Source: Cloacibacterium normanense
Lineage (GTDB): Bacteria > Bacteroidota > Bacteroidia > Flavobacteriales > Weeksellaceae
DNA: 64,000 nucleotides
NCBI RefSeq assembly: GCF_002943105.1
Contig: NZ_PTPZ01000001.1
Location: 310,001-374,000, forward strand
Direction: 5' to 3'
The notes under the pieces were generated by a model. It worked only from the letters and a program-made list of their open reading frames with translations, was not told where the DNA came from and ran no database searches. This document shows positions 60,010 to 64,000 of this stretch, piece after piece (within the stretch, counting starts at the first letter, position 1; the number at the start of each line of letters is the position of its first letter). A program made the translations under genes and the position numbers.

Positions 60010-61857
60010 ATGAAACTTTGTATTGCAGAAAAACCAAGTGTAGCAAGAGATATCGCTAAAGTTTTGGGAGCCACCACTCCTAAAAGTGGCTATATGGAAG
60101 GCAATGGTTACTGCGTAACGTGGACTTTCGGACATCTCTGCACCTTGAAAGAACCTCACGATTATGCACCCGAATACAAAGCGTGGAATCTCTTCTTACT
60201 GCCCATAATTCCTAAAAATTTCGGAATTAAATTGATTAATAATACCGGTGTAGAAAGACAGTTCAAAGTCATTGAGTCTTTGGTCAAAGAATGTGATGAG
60301 GTCATCAATTGTGGGGATGCTGGTCAAGAAGGAGAACTCATTCAGCGATGGGTTTTACAAAAAGCCAAATGTGATAAACCCGTAAAAAGATTGTGGATTT
60401 CTTCTTTGACCGAAGATGCCATAAAGGAAGGTTTTGAAAAATTAAAATCTGCTGAAGATTACAAAAATCTCTACTTAGCAGGTAACGCCAGAGCAATAGG
60501 AGATTGGCTTCTCGGAATTAATGCTACCCGTTTATTCACCAAAAAATTTGGCGGAAACAAAGCCGTTTTATCAATTGGGAGAGTACAAACGCCTACTTTG
60601 GCAATGCTCGTAAAACGCCAAAAAGAAATAGACGCCTTCGTGCAAAAAGACTATTGGGAGCTTAAAACCAAATACCGAGAAGTAATTTTCACAGCAGCAA
60701 TTGACCGTTTACAATCGGCAGAAAGAGCTGAAAAAGGTTTGGAATATCTCAAACAAAATCTTTTTGAAATCATTGCTTTTGAAATCAAAGAAGGAAAAGA
60801 AAAAAATCCTCGATTGTTTGACTTAACGGGACTTCAGGTAGAAGCTAATAAAAAATACGGATTTTCAGCAGAAAGCACACTTAATTATATCCAAAGCCTC
60901 TACGAGAAAAAACACACTACTTATCCTAGAGTAGATACCACCTATCTTTCGGAGAATTTATATCCAAAAATTTCGGGAATTCTTAGAAGCATGAATTTTT
61001 ATTCAGACTTAACAGCTCCTCTTTTAGAAGCGCCAATTCCAATGTCAAAAGCCGTTTTTGATGATGCCAAAGTGACTGACCATCATGCAATTATCCCAAC
61101 GGAAATTCCGCCAACTTCCAATTTAACCAGAGAAGAAAAATTAGTCTATGATTTGGTGGCGAAGCGTTTTATAGCGGTTTTTTATCCAGAATGTAAAATT
61201 TCGAATACTTTGGTAGAAGGTCAGGTAGGAACCATCAATTTCAAAGCATCGGGAAAACAAATTCTCGAGCCAGGTTGGCGCTTAGTCTATGCCAAAGACC
61301 AAAAAGAAACGACTGAAAAAGAAGAAAAAAACGAAGAACAACTTATTCCCGAATTTACAGTGGGCGAAAAAGGCGAACACGAACCTTTCGTGCATCAGGG
61401 AAGAACTTCTCCGCCAAAACCATATACAGAAGCTACATTGCTGAGAGCCATGGAAACTGCAGGAAGACAAGTGGAAGACGAAGAACTGCGTGAACTTTTG
61501 AAAAACAACGGCATCGGTAGACCTTCTACCAGAGCAAACATCATAGAAACACTTTTTAAAAGAAAATACATCGAAAAGAAAAGGAAAAATCTTTTCGCGA
61601 CTCAAACGGGTATTGATTTAATTGATACCATAGAAGATGAATTATTAAAAAGTGCCGAACTAACAGGAGAGTGGGAACAAAAACTCAGAAAAATTGAAAA
61701 AGGCGAATATGAAGCGCAAAAATTCAAAGAAGAACTTATCGAAATGGTAACCCAACTCACCAAAAAAGTCATAGACAGCAAAGGAAAAGTAATCTCTTTT
61801 CAAGAAGAAAAACCTGCCAAAACAAAAGACAAAAAGAACAAATCTCATGACAAATGA
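60010..61857 (+). CDS. topB: DNA topoisomerase III (type IA)
   Basis: TopB relaxes and decatenates DNA through a 5'-phosphotyrosine intermediate. The 615-residue protein starts with a Toprim domain (CIAEKPSVARDIAKVLG and the acidic motif CGDAGQEGELIQRW). The active-site Tyr is in TTYPRVDTTYLSE, and the IGRPSTRANIIETLF motif follows. It ends in a lysine-rich tail without C-terminal zinc fingers, shorter than E. coli TopB. It stands alone behind two palindromic operators, so it may be regulated, or the operators may be relics of a lost neighbour. Confidence 0.92.
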   Translation: MKLCIAEKPSVARDIAKVLGATTPKSGYMEGNGYCVTWTFGHLCTLKEPHDYAPEYKAWNLFLLPIIPKNFGIKLINNTGVERQFKVIESLVKECDEVINCGDAGQEGELIQRWVLQKAKCDKPVKRLWISSLTEDAIKEGFEKLKSAEDYKNLYLAGNARAIGDWLLGINATRLFTKKFGGNKAVLSIGRVQTPTLAMLVKRQKEIDAFVQKDYWELKTKYREVIFTAAIDRLQSAERAEKGLEYLKQNLFEIIAFEIKEGKEKNPRLFDLTGLQVEANKKYGFSAESTLNYIQSLYEKKHTTYPRVDTTYLSENLYPKISGILRSMNFYSDLTAPLLEAPIPMSKAVFDDAKVTDHHAIIPTEIPPTSNLTREEKLVYDLVAKRFIAVFYPECKISNTLVEGQVGTINFKASGKQILEPGWRLVYAKDQKETTEKEEKNEEQLIPEFTVGEKGEHEPFVHQGRTSPPKPYTEATLLRAMETAGRQVEDEELRELLKNNGIGRPSTRANIIETLFKRKYIEKKRKNLFATQTGIDLIDTIEDELLKSAELTGEWEQKLRKIEKGEYEAQKFKEELIEMVTQLTKKVIDSKGKVISFQEEKPAKTKDKKNKSHDK

Positions 61858-61924
61858 TTTAAAATAATCATATAAGACTATTGTCTTTTAATTATAATTA
61901 AAAAATAATGAATCATTATAAAAT

Positions 61925-61959
61925 AAAAAGCCAGAAGAAAATTTTTCTTCTGGCTTTTT
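61925..61959. terminator. Bidirectional terminator between topB and endonuclease
   Basis: A near-perfect palindrome (AAAAAGCCAGAAGAAAA then TTTTCTTCTGGCTTTTT) separates the two convergent genes. Confidence 0.9.
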
Positions 61960-61976
61960 CACATTACAATTTATAA

Positions 61977-63755
61977 TTAGTCTACAATTATTTTTGTTGA
62001 TTTACCTTGAATTTTTACAATATAAACTCCTTTTGGTAATTTAGTAAGATTAACTTTTTCTTTATTTCCTACATTTTTTACAACTTGAATCAATCTGCCA
62101 TTCAAATCATAAATTTGAACACTTTCTTTTTTAGTAATACCGCTAATGTAAAACTCGTTGTTTGTTACTGGGTTTGGATAGATGGATAATTTTGAATTTT
62201 TTAAATTCACGTCATCAGTAGCCATAGCAGAATAACAAGTCCATGTTAAATTATCAAAAGAGACTCTATTGTTACTAGTATCTACTAATTCTATAATTAC
62301 ATTTCCTTCAACATTAATGTCATTAATGACTTGTGTTGTTGCTGTTTTAGAATAAGGGATTTGAGCTTTTACTACACCATTTACTTTAAGGCTATAGCTT
62401 CCCGCAGAATCAGAAAAAGGTAAATAGGTTCTCACTGTTAATGAACCTATTCCACCTGAGATAGTAGAAGATTTTAATGTTCCGTTTTTAATACAAATTG
62501 CTTTATTATTGTTACCATCAATATAAATTTGTGAATCTGTTCTAGCACTAGTTGCCGTCCATACAATGTTTTTATTTGTCCACGTTCTTCCTGCATAAGA
62601 AGAATCTGCTGTAGGGATACTTTCAAAATCTTCTGTTCCACAAGATGTTCCTGAGCCAGTTCCGCCTGTATCTCCTGTTCCACCAGTTGCTTCTGTTGTT
62701 CCACTTACGGTATTGCTGTTGGTTGATTTATTTCCGGCATAATCTCTAGCTACAATATAAAAACTGTAAGTAGTAGATGGAGATAGACTAGAAATAGTAG
62801 CGCCAGGATTATATACAGTTGTATTGTAGATATTATCCACATATACATCATAGCTGCCAATTCCTACATTATCTGTAGAAGCTGTCCATGCTAAAACAAT
62901 ACTTGTAGAGGTTTTTCCTGTAACATTTAAGTTAGTAGGAGTTGTAGGAGCTTCAGTGTCTGTAGTGGAACCACTTCCACCTCCAGAAATGCTGTCTGGC
63001 CAAGTGTTCTGTGCAGACGGACCTCCCCAGATTACGGTTGCTAAATATGGATTATCTATAAATGGATTTCTATTGTGCTGAATATTATACACTACATTAT
63101 TTCTATTTCTTTCAAAGTCAGACACAGGATCTTCAACATTCCATTTAAGAAGTATATCTGGGAAATCAGAAGAATAAGTAGCAGGATTCATTGTGATATT
63201 TAGAGGTAAACATTGGTTCTTATATCTCACATACATGTACATTAGTATTCTTGCTACGTCACCTTTCCATTCATCTCCTGGATACCAACCTCCTCGATTA
63301 GTAGAATAAGCCGTAGCACCTGAACCATCGTCAAATAATAAACTTCCTCTAGTACTATTTAATGTGTTGTCTGCAGGGCGAAGATGGTGACCATCTGATC
63401 CAGGACCAGATGTTCCTAGATTTGGTGTTCCTTTTGATTTTGCATAAACGTGCTCTCTATTCCAAGTTCCAGAGTAAGGACGACTTCTTTGATGGGTTCC
63501 AGATGCTTGAGAGCCATATATCAACAGTAAATTAGAAGGATTTTGAGGATCTGCGTCACTTGTTTTAAAAAGGTCTGCTAATCCCGCAGAATAAGAAATA
63601 TTCTGTGTGTGTGTATTGGTAATAAGTGTAGCAAGGTCTGCTTTAAGATCATTTTTTGTCTTGCTAAAATTAATGCCAGAATAGTAAGAAGGCGCTGATT
63701 GCGCAAAAGCAAACACTGTAAGAATGCATGCCAAGAAAGAAATTTTTAATTTCAT
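61977..63755 (-). CDS. Secreted endonuclease I with Fn3 and type IX sorting domain
   Basis: The 592-residue precursor has a signal peptide (about residues 1-18). An endonuclease I domain with the His-Me finger motif WNREHVYAKSKG and DGHHLRPAD follows (about residues 20-260). Next are a fibronectin type III domain (TPTNLNVTGKTSTSIVLAW) and a carbohydrate-binding-like domain. It ends with a type IX secretion sorting domain (LSIYPNPVTNNEFYI ... LPKGVYIVKIQG). It should be exported across both membranes, giving an extracellular or surface nuclease for DNA scavenging. Confidence 0.92.
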   Translation of the reverse strand: MKLKISFLACILTVFAFAQSAPSYYSGINFSKTKNDLKADLATLITNTHTQNISYSAGLADLFKTSDADPQNPSNLLLIYGSQASGTHQRSRPYSGTWNREHVYAKSKGTPNLGTSGPGSDGHHLRPADNTLNSTRGSLLFDDGSGATAYSTNRGGWYPGDEWKGDVARILMYMYVRYKNQCLPLNITMNPATYSSDFPDILLKWNVEDPVSDFERNRNNVVYNIQHNRNPFIDNPYLATVIWGGPSAQNTWPDSISGGGSGSTTDTEAPTTPTNLNVTGKTSTSIVLAWTASTDNVGIGSYDVYVDNIYNTTVYNPGATISSLSPSTTYSFYIVARDYAGNKSTNSNTVSGTTEATGGTGDTGGTGSGTSCGTEDFESIPTADSSYAGRTWTNKNIVWTATSARTDSQIYIDGNNNKAICIKNGTLKSSTISGGIGSLTVRTYLPFSDSAGSYSLKVNGVVKAQIPYSKTATTQVINDINVEGNVIIELVDTSNNRVSFDNLTWTCYSAMATDDVNLKNSKLSIYPNPVTNNEFYISGITKKESVQIYDLNGRLIQVVKNVGNKEKVNLTKLPKGVYIVKIQGKSTKIIVD

Positions 63756-63760
63756 AATGT

Positions 63761-64000
63761 TTAGGGGATAAAAATGTTTAATAACATTGTGTTTTTATAA
63801 TGTATAGATAATTTATGGTTAAAGAGATCAATTCTAAATAATTGGTCAAACTTTAGGAAGATATAATTTTTAAACTCAAAAAATAATGCAATAAATGTTT
63901 GATTTTCTAACTCTATTTTTACTTCTACAGGGGTATTATTTTCTAATGTTGAGATATTTGTATAAACTAGACCTTCATTTTTATCAATGGCAACTACTTT
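63761..64000 (-). CDS. C-terminal part of a truncated gene at the window end
   Basis: A minus-strand frame is open from the window edge and stops at TAA 63761-63763, giving the last 79 residues of a protein. The tail is rich in aromatic and charged residues (FFEFKNYIFLKF, HYKNTMLLNIF). It contains no type IX sorting motif and I recognise no family. It lies 5 bp upstream of the endonuclease start, so the two may form an operon. Confidence 0.6.
   Translation of the reverse strand, partial: KVVAIDKNEGLVYTNISTLENNTPVEVKIELENQTFIALFFEFKNYIFLKFDQLFRIDLFNHKLSIHYKNTMLLNIFIP

Noticed and set aside
61282-61848. Antisense frames (107 and 62 residues) inside topB
   Set aside because: They are Phe-rich shadows of the Lys/Glu-rich topB C-terminus with no independent evidence.
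60010-61857. Loss of a Toprim acidic residue in topB (DAGQEGE instead of DxDREGE)
   Set aside because: TopB proteins of this branch commonly have DAG-x-EGE, so the change is not a sign of inactivation.

Overview
The window looks like a chromosome segment of a flavobacterium (Bacteroidota), probably of the Weeksellaceae (Chryseobacterium/Cloacibacterium-like). The DNA is AT-rich, and many genes are preceded by the Bacteroidota -7 box TAnnTTTG. Other markers are a type IX secretion cargo protein with a C-terminal sorting domain, a PorT-like outer membrane protein and the short-chain type of threonine dehydrogenase. I see no prophage, integrase, CRISPR array or intact insertion sequence. The species assignment is an inference.

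Layout. 1-6.1 kb: end of an unknown gene, secreted gamma-glutamyltransferase, threonine 3-dehydrogenase, a deacetylase-like protein, a membrane metallophosphoesterase and a FabH-like ketoacyl synthase. 6.2-10.9 kb: menG/ubiE, PorT-like protein, a coiled-coil protein, zapA, a 6S-like RNA and RNase Y. 11-20 kb: mostly housekeeping genes with strong shared terminators (thioesterase, ArsC-like protein, gcvT, idi, serA, mscL, nnr, lgt, yidD, rarA). 20-23.6 kb: a copper/SCO1 module, Hsp20 and prephenate dehydratase. 23.7-35.1 kb: a minus-strand short-chain fatty acid module with acs, prpE, a receiver-only response regulator, a transporter-fused histidine kinase (CrbS/CbrA type), small membrane proteins, an MHS-type carrier and a porin. 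A zinc-ribbon/HTH protein of IS1 ancestry lies just upstream.

35.1-40.6 kb: pyrB-carA-carB, headed by a leader that resembles the enterobacterial pyrBI UTP-sensitive attenuator (leader peptide, pause hairpin, U-rich tract, terminator). 41.7-49.8 kb: ada, then a rhodanese gene and a TolC-MFP-RND-PII-like-DUF2892 operon. These two promoters carry the same palindrome at the same spacing from the -7 box, which suggests co-regulation by one Crp/Fnr-type activator. 49.8-55 kb: an acetyltransferase, serB with a 46-residue membrane protein, and lysine catabolism (lat, amaB). 55-64 kb: two amidohydrolase genes (one frameshifted), DUF2007, tRNA-Ala(GGC), topoisomerase III behind two palindromic operators, a secreted endonuclease I, and a truncated gene at the window edge.

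A second layer that gene annotation does not explain is a set of short intergenic arrays with strict periods of 6, 7 or 8 bp and varying unit sequence. Most of them start at, overlap or lie within a few bases of a stop codon.
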